Source: Lachnospiraceae bacterium (lineage in GTDB: Bacteria > Bacillota > Clostridia > Lachnospirales > Lachnospiraceae). Taken from it: a stretch of DNA of 64,000 bases. The notes beneath the pieces were generated by a model. It did not search any database and had not been told where the DNA came from. It was given only the letters and a program-made list of their open reading frames with translations. Shown piece by piece: positions 52,676 through 61,981 of the stretch (its first letter is position 1; every line of letters begins with the position of its first letter). The stretch is taken from NCBI GenBank assembly GCA_017624235.1, contig JAGANL010000034.1, forward strand, positions 41,218 through 105,217, written 5' to 3'. A program made the translations under genes and the position numbers.

Positions 52676-54604
52676 CTAGAATACGAATACTGCAGCGCTG
52701 AGAGCCGGAAGATCAAAGCTGATCGAATACTTTTTATAATCGGAAGGAACCTTTTCTGCCGTAATCTCAGCCGGAATCACATTGCCGTCTCCACCGAAAC
52801 GTTCCTCGTCACTGTTGAGCAGGAGCTTATATTTCTTTTTCTTCGGCACACCGACCCGGAAATTCTCTCTGGCTACCGGAGTCAGATTCAGAACAAACAG
52901 GAGCATGTTCTTTCCGTCTGCCGACTTTCGTATGAAGCTGTATGTACTGCGCTCCTTGTCGTCAGCACTGATCCATTCAAAACCATCCCAGTTATTATCG
53001 ATCTGATAGAGGCACGGATATTTGCGATAAAGCTTTAACAGCTCACCCACATAAGTCTGCATTCCCCTGTTCTCTTTTTCAGCAAGCAAAAACCAGTCCA
53101 GTTCCCTGGCTTCACTCCACTCTCTTTCCTGAGCAAATTCCTGACCCATAAAAAGAAGCTTCTTACCGCTGTGTCCGAACATATAAGTATATCCCACACG
53201 GAGATTTGCATATTTGTCCTTTTTATAGCCCGGCATCTTATTGACCATGGAACATTTTAAGTGTACGACCTCATCGTGCGACAAAGGCAGGATATAGTTC
53301 TCTGACTCATTATAGCTCATGGCAAAGGTCATATCATAATGATGATCCTTGCGGTAAATCGGGTCCATCTTCATATATTCACAGAAATCGTGCATCCAGC
53401 CCATATTCCATTTAAAAGAAAAACCAAGACCGCCGTCCTCTACCTTACCGGTTACCTTCGGCCATGCGGTAGATTCCTCTGCAATCATCATAAATCCCGG
53501 GAAGGTTCCCAGAACGACAGAATTTAAATGCTTAAAAAATTCAATCGCTTCCAGATTTTCATTTCCGCCATACTTGTTCGCTACCCACTGTCCGTCCTGT
53601 TTTCCATAATCCAGATAGAGCATGCTGGCTACTGCATCCACACGCAGTCCGTCTACATGGAACTCCTTGATCCAGAAAAGAGCATTGGCAATCAGAAAGT
53701 TACGTACCTCATTTTTACCATAGTTAAAGATTTTGGTGCCCCAGTCCGGATGCTCGCCCAATCTTGGATCCGGATGCTCATACAGACAAGTCCCGTCAAA
53801 CTCAGCCAGACCGTGCGCATCTCTTGGGAAATGAGCCGGCACCCAATCCAGAATAACACCAATCTTATTCCGGTGCAGGGTATTTACAAGATACTGAAAA
53901 TCCTCGGGAGTTCCGTAGCGAGAGGTCGGCGCATAATAGCCCGTAACCTGATAGCCCCAGGAACCATCATACGGATGCTCTGCAATGCCCATCAGCTCTA
54001 CATGGGTATATTTCATTTCCTTCAGATATTCTACAATCCGGTCTGCAAATTGTCTGTAATTATAAAAGCCTTCCTCTGTTCCATCGGGATGTTTCATCCA
54101 GGAGCCGATATGGCACTCATAGATCGCCAGCGGTTCCTTCTGTATATCCTTCTGCTCCCTCTCCTTCATCCAGGTACTGTCTGTCCATTTAAAATTTGTA
54201 ATATCAGTCGTAATGGAAGCCGTTTCAGGACGCAGCTGCGCATAATTGGCAAACGGATCTGCCTTGTAAAGCTTTTTCCCATTTCTGGTACAAATCAGGA
54301 ACTTGTACATTTCTCCCGTACCGACACCCGGTACAAAGGCAGTATATATACCATTCTGCCCGATCAATTTCATTGGATTTGCGGTTTCATTCCAATCATT
54401 AAAGCTTCCTATAACATGAACTGTCTGTGCATTCGGCGCCCATACGGCAAAGAACATACCTTCCACACCATCTTCTACCGAAAGATGCGCACCCAATTTC
54501 TTGTAAATATCATAGTGTGTGCCCTGCGCGAACACATACTGGTCGGCATCTGAAATAAAAACCTTTTCTCTGTTTGGTTTCTCCGCTTTCCTTGGTCTTG
54601 CCAT
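52676..54604 (-). CDS. glgB: 1,4-alpha-glucan branching enzyme
   Basis: Adds alpha-1,6 branches to glycogen. 642 residues: CBM48 at about 45-135, GH13 barrel with 'DGLRVDAV' (nucleophile Asp), 'IAEEST' (acid Glu) and 'LSHDEV', then a C-terminal beta domain. The start at 54604 follows AGGGGG by 8 bases. Other glycogen genes are not nearby. It follows the TPR/AAA gene by 27 bases. Confidence 0.96.
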   Translation of the reverse strand: MARPRKAEKPNREKVFISDADQYVFAQGTHYDIYKKLGAHLSVEDGVEGMFFAVWAPNAQTVHVIGSFNDWNETANPMKLIGQNGIYTAFVPGVGTGEMYKFLICTRNGKKLYKADPFANYAQLRPETASITTDITNFKWTDSTWMKEREQKDIQKEPLAIYECHIGSWMKHPDGTEEGFYNYRQFADRIVEYLKEMKYTHVELMGIAEHPYDGSWGYQVTGYYAPTSRYGTPEDFQYLVNTLHRNKIGVILDWVPAHFPRDAHGLAEFDGTCLYEHPDPRLGEHPDWGTKIFNYGKNEVRNFLIANALFWIKEFHVDGLRVDAVASMLYLDYGKQDGQWVANKYGGNENLEAIEFFKHLNSVVLGTFPGFMMIAEESTAWPKVTGKVEDGGLGFSFKWNMGWMHDFCEYMKMDPIYRKDHHYDMTFAMSYNESENYILPLSHDEVVHLKCSMVNKMPGYKKDKYANLRVGYTYMFGHSGKKLLFMGQEFAQEREWSEARELDWFLLAEKENRGMQTYVGELLKLYRKYPCLYQIDNNWDGFEWISADDKERSTYSFIRKSADGKNMLLFVLNLTPVARENFRVGVPKKKKYKLLLNSDEERFGGDGNVIPAEITAEKVPSDYKKYSISFDLPALSAAVFVF

Positions 54605-54631
54605 ACCCAGTCCCCCTGTTCTATATTTCAT

Positions 54632-57472
54632 TTAGAGCATAAAATCATGCTCTTTTAAAATAATCATATCTTCTTCATCATACCGCTTTCCGGTAATAAT
54701 ATCCATCAGATGACGCAGATTTTTGCGATTGGCACTGTAAATTGCGTCATCAATCATCTCACGCACCTCTGCAGCTGTTACCACATGCTCACTGGTCTGC
54801 ATGTCCGCAATTCTTGTATAAAGAGCCAGAATACCCATTTCATCGATCGAATATTCCAATTCTCTGGCATAACGCTTTGCATAGGCAACCAGAGCATCGT
54901 TATTGAGCGCTTCGATATCAATTCTGGAGGTAAAGTTATTTAATATTGTATTACAACCCTCCAGCATATTATTCATGGCTTTTTTGGTATCTTCCATGAT
55001 AATCATGATGCCGGTCTTATCCTTTTCCAAAGCCTTATTCATAGCCTTCAGAGTTTCCGGTGTCAACTGACCTGCCTCCTCGATAATCAGCGCCCCGTTG
55101 GAAATTCTGGAAAAAGTAGCCTCTACATCCTTCTTATTCAGGGCCTTTCCGGTAATCTTAGCTACCTTGCCGGAGAAATTCGCATCCGACATCTGCATCT
55201 CCTTGATGAGATTTTTGGCCAGTTCTACCTTCTCCACACCGGCATCTCCGGTAATGATGATATTTCCAGTATACGGCGCAAGGCTCATATTATCAACTGC
55301 ATTGATAATCTGGCTTTTTTCACGCTTCGTCTGAATAAAGGAACCGTACAGATCCTTTTCTTCCTCCGTAAGCTGCCTGTTGCCCGCAGAAGGTTCTGAT
55401 TCCACTGCTTCTTCCTTGTCTTCCCGGACATCCTCCCCATTCGGCACATCCGCCTCTGTATCTTCTGACGGCTCTTCCTTTTCCACGCTTTCCTGACTTT
55501 CGGTGGCGGCCTCCATTGCAGCCTCCATGGCAGATTCTATATGATCCGGCAGCTCGGCTGTCTCACCCAATACAACATCCTGCACCTCTTCGCTCTCCGA
55601 CTGCTCCGGTTCCTCCGCTGCAGCATCCAATACCTCCTGAAGCTGTGCCATCTCTTCCTGCGCCGCTGCCTCTGCATTCTCCTGTGCCTCCTCGGCTCCA
55701 ATCATTGCCTGCGCAAGGAGCTCGGATTCCCCTTCCGGTTCCTCGATCTCTTCCAGTTCCTCTACACCGGCCTCATCCTCTGAAAACAGCTCTTCTGCAG
55801 GTTCTTCTACCTCCGCTTCCGCATCTGCGATTTCCTCTGTCTGGTCTGTTTCCTCTGAAGCTGCTGTCTCTGGTAGCTCTTCTGTCTTTTCTTCCGGCAG
55901 TACTCCTGCCGCTGCCTGAAGCTGCTCTAAAATACCATTTTTCGTAGATTCATCAAATTCAGAGAACAGAGCGCCCGTATGCTCCAGTACGCGTTTTTTC
56001 GTCTCTTCCGCGCGTTTTTGTTCATTCTCCTTTTTTGTTCGTTCCCACTCGGCCAGAACATCCTCTATGCTGAGCTGTCCCGTAATCTGTTTTTCAATCT
56101 GCTCCTGATCCGGCACAACCAGGCTGATCTGCCCGTCATAATCCTGAGAAAGCATTTTGGCAATCTCCGGATTCAAATCTACAACCGGTATGCTTGGCTC
56201 TACCTTCGGCACGGTCAGCTTCGGCATCTCAGCCGTTTCGTCTTCAAAGAAAATTTCCTCTGCTTTTTCTATCTTCTGCGACTCTTCTTCCGGCTGTTGG
56301 AGTTCCTCTTCCTTTCCTGACTCTGGAAGTGGCGCTTCCTCCGATACCTCTGGAGTCTGTACCTGTTCCAGCATCTTCGGGGTAATCGGTCTCAGCTCAT
56401 CCGTATCCTGAAGCAACGGCGCAATGATTTCCTGCGTGTAAGCTCCCGGTACATATTCCTCTTCCTCCGGCTCTGATGGCTCCTCATTCGGAACCTCATT
56501 CTGCTCTGGCAGACTTTCTTCCGTCAAAATCTCCTCCACAGGCTGTTCTTCCGGAACATCGGAAGAAGGATATTCCTCCTGTGGATAAGCTTCCATCTGC
56601 TCTCTTACCGCAGCCGGATCGTACACAATGGTATCTCCGTCCCCTTCCTCTCCCAAAATCTCCTTCATGCTTTCTGCAAGAGCCTTTTGAAGATTGATGG
56701 TAGCATACTGGTCTACATTCATCGGCTTGACCTGAATATCCAGTTCTTTCGACGGAATCTCCATGGTTGGCGCTTGACTGACATCCTGCTCTTTGATCTC
56801 AATCGGCAGTTCATCCTCAGAAAGTTCCTGCTGCACAGGCCTCTGTTTCGGACGCGCTCCACCCTTTAGCTCACGATACTTGATTTCCTGCTCATGTGTC
56901 AGCGGCTCATGTAGCATCTTAAGCTCCATTGCCTTAATCACATATTTTCCTTTACCAAACCAGAGGATCAGCTCATCACACTCTTCCACACATTTGGTTG
57001 CAAGTCCTACCCGGTGATACAGATAAGCCAGTTCATAGCCCCATTTTTCACGGTAATCCCGTTTCTTGAACTCCTCTAAGACCTCAATGCGTTCCTCTAA
57101 GCTGACCTCCTGCGCCTCATACAGCTTATACTGCAAAATATATTTTCCGGTATCCTTCGGCGCAAGCTGTACATACTCCTTATAATATTCAATGGCCTGT
57201 ACGATATCACCCATTTTAATGGACAGCTCACACAGAGAATATACAATCGTCCTTCCTCCGGGATGTCTGTCATAGGCTAACAGCAAAAGCTCCTTACTTT
57301 CCTCAAACCGTCGGTTAATCTTATATAAATCGCTGACCGTACAGAGCATCATGACGCTTTTGACCCTGCGCCAGTCAATCGTATCTGCAATCTGCACCGC
57401 CTCTACATATTCCTTTTGGGCGATCAGCTGCCTGATTTCCTCCGCCCTTATTTTATATTCATACTTATCCAA
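54632..57472 (-). CDS. TPR protein with acidic linker and degenerate AAA domain
   Basis: 946 residues. TPR-like helices fill about 1-190. A long Glu/Pro-rich low-complexity linker spans about 210-690. The C-terminal ~250 residues look like an AAA+ module, but the P loop is altered (GDAGVEKVELAKN; no Gly-Lys-Ser/Thr) while a Walker B-like 'GALIIEEAG' remains. It may bind but not hydrolyse ATP. The TTG at 57472 follows GAGGTGG by 5 bases. Transcribed with glgB; function unknown. Confidence 0.8.
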   Translation of the reverse strand: MDKYEYKIRAEEIRQLIAQKEYVEAVQIADTIDWRRVKSVMMLCTVSDLYKINRRFEESKELLLLAYDRHPGGRTIVYSLCELSIKMGDIVQAIEYYKEYVQLAPKDTGKYILQYKLYEAQEVSLEERIEVLEEFKKRDYREKWGYELAYLYHRVGLATKCVEECDELILWFGKGKYVIKAMELKMLHEPLTHEQEIKYRELKGGARPKQRPVQQELSEDELPIEIKEQDVSQAPTMEIPSKELDIQVKPMNVDQYATINLQKALAESMKEILGEEGDGDTIVYDPAAVREQMEAYPQEEYPSSDVPEEQPVEEILTEESLPEQNEVPNEEPSEPEEEEYVPGAYTQEIIAPLLQDTDELRPITPKMLEQVQTPEVSEEAPLPESGKEEELQQPEEESQKIEKAEEIFFEDETAEMPKLTVPKVEPSIPVVDLNPEIAKMLSQDYDGQISLVVPDQEQIEKQITGQLSIEDVLAEWERTKKENEQKRAEETKKRVLEHTGALFSEFDESTKNGILEQLQAAAGVLPEEKTEELPETAASEETDQTEEIADAEAEVEEPAEELFSEDEAGVEELEEIEEPEGESELLAQAMIGAEEAQENAEAAAQEEMAQLQEVLDAAAEEPEQSESEEVQDVVLGETAELPDHIESAMEAAMEAATESQESVEKEEPSEDTEADVPNGEDVREDKEEAVESEPSAGNRQLTEEEKDLYGSFIQTKREKSQIINAVDNMSLAPYTGNIIITGDAGVEKVELAKNLIKEMQMSDANFSGKVAKITGKALNKKDVEATFSRISNGALIIEEAGQLTPETLKAMNKALEKDKTGIMIIMEDTKKAMNNMLEGCNTILNNFTSRIDIEALNNDALVAYAKRYARELEYSIDEMGILALYTRIADMQTSEHVVTAAEVREMIDDAIYSANRKNLRHLMDIITGKRYDEEDMIILKEHDFML

Positions 57473-57499
57473 GGTACCCACCTCTGTTTTTCCAACAAA

Positions 57500-57548
57500 A
57501 TAGCCCACTCTTCGACTATGCCTAGTTTACCATAGGAAGATGGGCTAT
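57500..57548. terminator. Hairpin after rsmA overlapping next promoter
   Basis: Arms ATAGCCCACTCTTC (57500-57513) and GAAGATGGGCTAT (57536-57548) with one bulge; TTTTG follows on the minus strand. It overlaps the promoter at 57524-57553. Confidence 0.6.
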
Positions 57549-57553
57549 GTCAA
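57524..57553 (-). promoter_or_regulatory. Promoter of the TPR-glgB unit
   Basis: TTGACA (57553-57548), 18-bp spacer, TAAACT (57529-57524), minus strand, inside the preceding hairpin. Confidence 0.55.
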
Positions 57554-57611
57554 AAAAATATAGTAGTAAAATAGAGGAAATCTACTAGATGTTGTAGTTT
57601 CTGTGTAGCAT

Positions 57612-58475
57612 TTACTCTTCCTTCAGTCTGTCAGCCAATTCTGCAAACTGTTCCAGCATCAATGCTTCCCCCCGGATGGTCAGAGGAAGGCCCATGGCTT
57701 CCAATGCTGCTGTGACCGTCTCCTTCGTCACTCCTGATATTCCTGCATTGGAAAGGCCGTTTACCAGTGTCTTCCTTCTCTGATTAAAGGAAGCACGAAT
57801 CAGATCAAACATAAATTTCTCATTCTTTACCACGACCGGCGGCTCACTATGTCTGGTCAGCCGGATAACCGCACTTCCCACATTCGGTCTGGGCATAAAG
57901 CAGTTGGGTGGCACATTTGCCACAATCTTTGGCTCTGCATAATACTGCACAGCCAGAGACAACGCACCGTAATCCTTGGTTCCCGGCCCCACCTGCATAC
58001 GGTCGGCTACCTCCTTCTGCACCATGATCGTAATGCTCTCAAGCGGCACATGATTTTCAAACAGTCCCATAATGATTGGTGTCGTAATATAATACGGTAG
58101 ATTAGCCACTACCTTGATGGGTTTCCCGCCATTTTGTTCCTTCACAATTCGATTGATATCCACCTTTAAAATATCATCATTGATAACCGTTACATTATCA
58201 TAGGACGACAAAGTATCTTCCAGAATCGGAATGAGCGCCTTATCAATTTCTACGGCAATCACCTCTCTGGCGTTCTCTGCCAGATACTGTGTCATTGTTC
58301 CGATGCCCGGCCCGATTTCCAGTACGCAGTCCTCCCCTGTGATGCCTGCGGAGCTGATGATTTTATCCAACACATGCGTGTCAATTAAAAAATTCTGCCC
58401 GAACTTTTTCTGAAAACGGAACTGATATTTCTGCAGTATTTCAATCGTATTTTGTGGAATTCCTAAATTAGCCAT
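57612..58475 (-). CDS. rsmA: 16S rRNA A1518/A1519 dimethyltransferase
   Basis: KsgA family, 287 residues; dimethylates two adjacent adenines of helix 45. SAM motif 'VLEIGPGIGTMTQYL', catalytic 'NLPYYITTPII', start motif 'KKFGQNFLID'. Follows tatD, a common pairing in Firmicutes. Confidence 0.98.
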   Translation of the reverse strand: MANLGIPQNTIEILQKYQFRFQKKFGQNFLIDTHVLDKIISSAGITGEDCVLEIGPGIGTMTQYLAENAREVIAVEIDKALIPILEDTLSSYDNVTVINDDILKVDINRIVKEQNGGKPIKVVANLPYYITTPIIMGLFENHVPLESITIMVQKEVADRMQVGPGTKDYGALSLAVQYYAEPKIVANVPPNCFMPRPNVGSAVIRLTRHSEPPVVVKNEKFMFDLIRASFNQRRKTLVNGLSNAGISGVTKETVTAALEAMGLPLTIRGEALMLEQFAELADRLKEE

Positions 58476-58513
58476 ATAAACAGCCTTGCTCCTTTCAAAA
58501 TTCGAATATCCTT

Positions 58514-59284
58514 TTACGATTCCCCCAGGAACAGCTTCCTGGCATTCCGCTCGGTAATTGCTATAACCTCTTCATCCGAAATACCCTTAATCTGCCCAAT
58601 CGCTTCCGCTATATAAGGAAGATTCAGGGAACTGTTACGTTTGCCCCGGTTCGGCACCGGTGCCAGATAGGGGCTGTCTGTCTCTAACAGAATATGTTCG
58701 ACAGGAATATACTCGACAGCTTCCCGAAGCTTCTTTGCATTGGCAAAGGTCACTACACCCCCGATACCGAAATAATATCCCATATTCAGATATTCTCTTG
58801 CCATTTCCTTCGTATAGGAAAAGCAATGGATCACCCCGCCTATTTCTTCTGCATGCAGAGCTTTCATGATATCCAACGTATCCTTTGCCGCTTCTCTGGA
58901 GTGGATGATGACCGGAAGCTTCACCTCCCGCGCAAGCTCCAGCTGTCTCTCAAACCACTTTTTCTGAACATCATGCTCCGGCTCCTCCCAATAATAATCC
59001 AATCCGATTTCGCCGACTGCAACTATTTTAGGCAGAGCGCACTGCTCTTTCAACCAATGGAATTTCTCCTCGTCCAGCTCTGCGGTCTCACTCGGATGAA
59101 CTCCTGCCGCCCCATAAACAAAAGGATACTTCTCCGTCAGAGCAATCGTGTTTTTGGTAGTCTGTATACTCGCTCCTACATTGATTACGTATGAAATACC
59201 CTTTTCCTGCATAGAAGAAAGCAGCTCGTCCCTGTCCTCCTCAAATGCTTCATCATCATAATGTGCATGACTTTCAAAAATCAT
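58514..59284 (-). CDS. tatD: TatD-family metal-dependent DNase
   Basis: 256 residues, TIM-barrel hydrolase. Metal ligands in 'ESHAHYDD', 'GEIGLDYYW', 'VIIHSREA', 'VIHCFSY' and 'LETDSPYLAP'. Upstream of rsmA in the same direction. Confidence 0.96.
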   Translation of the reverse strand: MIFESHAHYDDEAFEEDRDELLSSMQEKGISYVINVGASIQTTKNTIALTEKYPFVYGAAGVHPSETAELDEEKFHWLKEQCALPKIVAVGEIGLDYYWEEPEHDVQKKWFERQLELAREVKLPVIIHSREAAKDTLDIMKALHAEEIGGVIHCFSYTKEMAREYLNMGYYFGIGGVVTFANAKKLREAVEYIPVEHILLETDSPYLAPVPNRGKRNSSLNLPYIAEAIGQIKGISDEEVIAITERNARKLFLGES

Positions 59285-59305
59285 TTTCCATCGACCTCGT
59301 TTCGT

Positions 59306-61981
59306 CTATTTCCATTCTGCCAAAAGCTGACTTCCTTTTTCGTATTCCAGCTCCTGATATGCCATACAAACCTGTTCAAAAAGCAGATTTTCTTTCTCTG
59401 TCAAACAGACCGCCTTCAAATGTTCCAGACTTTCTTCTATACGACCCAGATCATAATTGTCAAATCCTTCCTTTAGCTGTCGGAACAATTCCTCTGAGGA
59501 ACATGTTCCGGTTTCCTTCTGTTCCGGCTCCGGCAGATATTGCAGCTCCTCTTCCATATCCGAAAGAAGGTTTTCCAGTCGGATCAGGAAATCATCCAAA
59601 TGCGACCGGATAAAAGCAGTATTGTTTGTCTTTGCTGCCATTTCCAGTATTTCTGCAAAATCACTGATTTGTCCCTTTCCCATCTGCCGTCCAATTCCCT
59701 TGATGCCGTGTACCTTTGTCTGAAACAGCTTTAAATCCTGTTCTGCATATTCCGGCAGCTTATCCATTAAGGAACGAACCTCATCCAAAAAGGTCTGCAT
59801 GATACGTCTCTGAATGACAGGATTATTTCCCTGTATCCTTGCCTGTTCTCCGGTTACCAGCCCGGGTCTTTTGCGATACGAATCCGGCATATATTTCTCT
59901 ATCATAATCTGCAATCTGGACAAGTCCACGGGTTTTGACAGAACATCCGTAAGTCCGTACCTTTTACACTCCGCCCGCATATCATCCGACAACATAGCCG
60001 TCAGGATGATGATTGGCATATCGTATTTCTCGCGAATCCGTGCAGCCGCCTCTATTCCTGTCATCTCCGGCATCATCTGATCCAGAAAGATCATCTGATA
60101 TTCTCTGTTTTCGACGGCCTCCATTGCTTCTCTTCCATTGAATACCGTATCAACCTTAAATTCCCAGAAAGCAGTCAGCTCCCGGAATATCTCCTGATTT
60201 ACCTTCATATCATCCGCCAGCAGAATCCTCGCCTCCGGATAGACCCAGTTAGGCGTACAGGAACGGGTCCAGGAAACCTTCTGACGAAACAGATATTCCT
60301 TATCAAAGGTAACAGGAGGTCTTTTGACATCGCTTCCAACCTCCTGGAAAAAGTCTACCGTTACCTTAAATCCGTTTTTTCCGTCGCTATATGCGTTTGC
60401 CGAGCCTCCCATCAAATTTGCAAGCTGTTTGACGATACACAATCCGAGTCCGGTTCCCTCCAGCGTCCTTTCATCCGTATAAGAGGTATACTCTTCAAAT
60501 ACTCTTTTTAACTGTTCTTCATCCATCCCCGGTCCGGTATCCTCTACCGTGCATGTCAAACCGACTCGCTTTATACCATAATATTTACAGGACAGTCTGC
60601 ATTCAATTCTACCCGTCTGCGTAAATTTCACGGCGTTCGACAAAAGATTCTGTACAATTTCCCGCACACGCAGATCATCTCCAATCAGCTCCAACGGATA
60701 CTCGTCCTCGATGCACATCACAAAATCAACCGGCTTATCCTTTAAATTGATCACACACATGTGTGCCAGCTCTTCTAGCAACTGCTCTATATTATAATGA
60801 TTTCGGTTTAACTCCAGCTTTCCTGCTTCCAGCTTGGAATAGACCAGAATGGAATTGACCAGCTCCAGTAAAGTATTCCCAGCATTTTTGATATGCATGA
60901 TCAGAGAACGATCCTTTTTGGATATATCCCATTTTCCCGCCAGAATATCACTGATTCCGATAATCGCATGCAAAGGGCTTCTCAGATCATGACTCATTCT
61001 TGCCAGAAACTGTCCCTTTAAAATTGTCTGGATCTCAGCCTTTTCCTTCAGGAGCTTCATCTCTTTTGTTTCCTGTTTACGGTCTGTCACATCCAGAATG
61101 AAAATGGCGTATCCCTTTAGCTGATTCCGGTGAAAAGCAGGAGAGACCTGAAACTGATAATACCGATCCTCTACCATCAGCTCCTGCGCCGGATTTCGAA
61201 TGACAGCCTTGACCTTTTCTTGATATTCTCCCGCTTTCCTTCCGGGTCTGGCCTTGTGCAGCAGATTCGGAAACAAATTTTTAGCCGCAGAATTGGCACC
61301 CAGATAATAATAATCCGGATCAAACAGTATCGTAGGAATATAACCCACATCATATATATTTTCCTGAATCAGGGATTCTGTATCTACAATACGATCCGTG
61401 TAGCACAAATAATAAATGATCAAACAGGACAAGGCCAGCGCTCCCGACGTGACTACACTTCCGGGAATCACCTGATTATCTCGAAGAAGTACACCAAATG
61501 CTGCCATGTAAAGTGCAAAATAAAGCGTCGTATGCACAAAATACTCTCTCTTGGTAAAATTTTTCTTTATATATGCATACGCTGTTACTCCAAATGTCAC
61601 CAGAATATACAGGATACAGGATACCTGATAAAGCTTCTGGTATAAATCCGGATACTGAAACAATAATACGACCGTGACATTGACCAGCAGCCAGATTGCA
61701 AACAAAAAATTTTTAATCAGAATCGACAGCCTTATCCGGTAAAAATCCACGATATAATACATAATCAGATAAATCATCTGTATCAGAAGCAGATTTTCAA
61801 GCCCGGAAAACAACATATGTCCTGGTACAATACACTGCAGAACCTGATAAAAATTATATACCCCAATCAGTCCCAAAACCAATGGCAGCAGTCTGTGCGT
61901 TTTGGAATAAACATCCAGGTTCACATATTGCTGGAGTACGAACAGTGTAAAGCACAGACAGAGAATCTGATATACTAGCAT
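59306..61981 (-). CDS. Hybrid sensor kinase with receiver and Hpt domains
   Basis: 891 residues. Seven or eight N-terminal membrane segments (to about 200), a PAS-like domain (about 215-310), HisKA with 'MSHDLRSPLHAI', ATPase ('NLLSNAVKFT', 'DTGPGMD', 'GTGLGL'), a receiver (about 595-715, 'FLDQMMPEMTG') and a C-terminal Hpt ('KVHGIKGIGRQMG'). A full phosphorelay in one chain. Its start overlaps the HD-GYP gene stop by one base (TAATG), so the two are coupled and the HD-GYP receiver is a likely partner. Confidence 0.95.
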   Translation of the reverse strand: MLVYQILCLCFTLFVLQQYVNLDVYSKTHRLLPLVLGLIGVYNFYQVLQCIVPGHMLFSGLENLLLIQMIYLIMYYIVDFYRIRLSILIKNFLFAIWLLVNVTVVLLFQYPDLYQKLYQVSCILYILVTFGVTAYAYIKKNFTKREYFVHTTLYFALYMAAFGVLLRDNQVIPGSVVTSGALALSCLIIYYLCYTDRIVDTESLIQENIYDVGYIPTILFDPDYYYLGANSAAKNLFPNLLHKARPGRKAGEYQEKVKAVIRNPAQELMVEDRYYQFQVSPAFHRNQLKGYAIFILDVTDRKQETKEMKLLKEKAEIQTILKGQFLARMSHDLRSPLHAIIGISDILAGKWDISKKDRSLIMHIKNAGNTLLELVNSILVYSKLEAGKLELNRNHYNIEQLLEELAHMCVINLKDKPVDFVMCIEDEYPLELIGDDLRVREIVQNLLSNAVKFTQTGRIECRLSCKYYGIKRVGLTCTVEDTGPGMDEEQLKRVFEEYTSYTDERTLEGTGLGLCIVKQLANLMGGSANAYSDGKNGFKVTVDFFQEVGSDVKRPPVTFDKEYLFRQKVSWTRSCTPNWVYPEARILLADDMKVNQEIFRELTAFWEFKVDTVFNGREAMEAVENREYQMIFLDQMMPEMTGIEAAARIREKYDMPIIILTAMLSDDMRAECKRYGLTDVLSKPVDLSRLQIMIEKYMPDSYRKRPGLVTGEQARIQGNNPVIQRRIMQTFLDEVRSLMDKLPEYAEQDLKLFQTKVHGIKGIGRQMGKGQISDFAEILEMAAKTNNTAFIRSHLDDFLIRLENLLSDMEEELQYLPEPEQKETGTCSSEELFRQLKEGFDNYDLGRIEESLEHLKAVCLTEKENLLFEQVCMAYQELEYEKGSQLLAEWK

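Noticed and set aside
52554-52676. Sigma-28 promoter before the DUF6240-flagellin unit
   Set aside because: TAAA-like boxes exist but no GCCGATAT-type -10 at the right spacing.
53528-54553. 341-codon plus-strand frame
   Set aside because: Antisense shadow of glgB.
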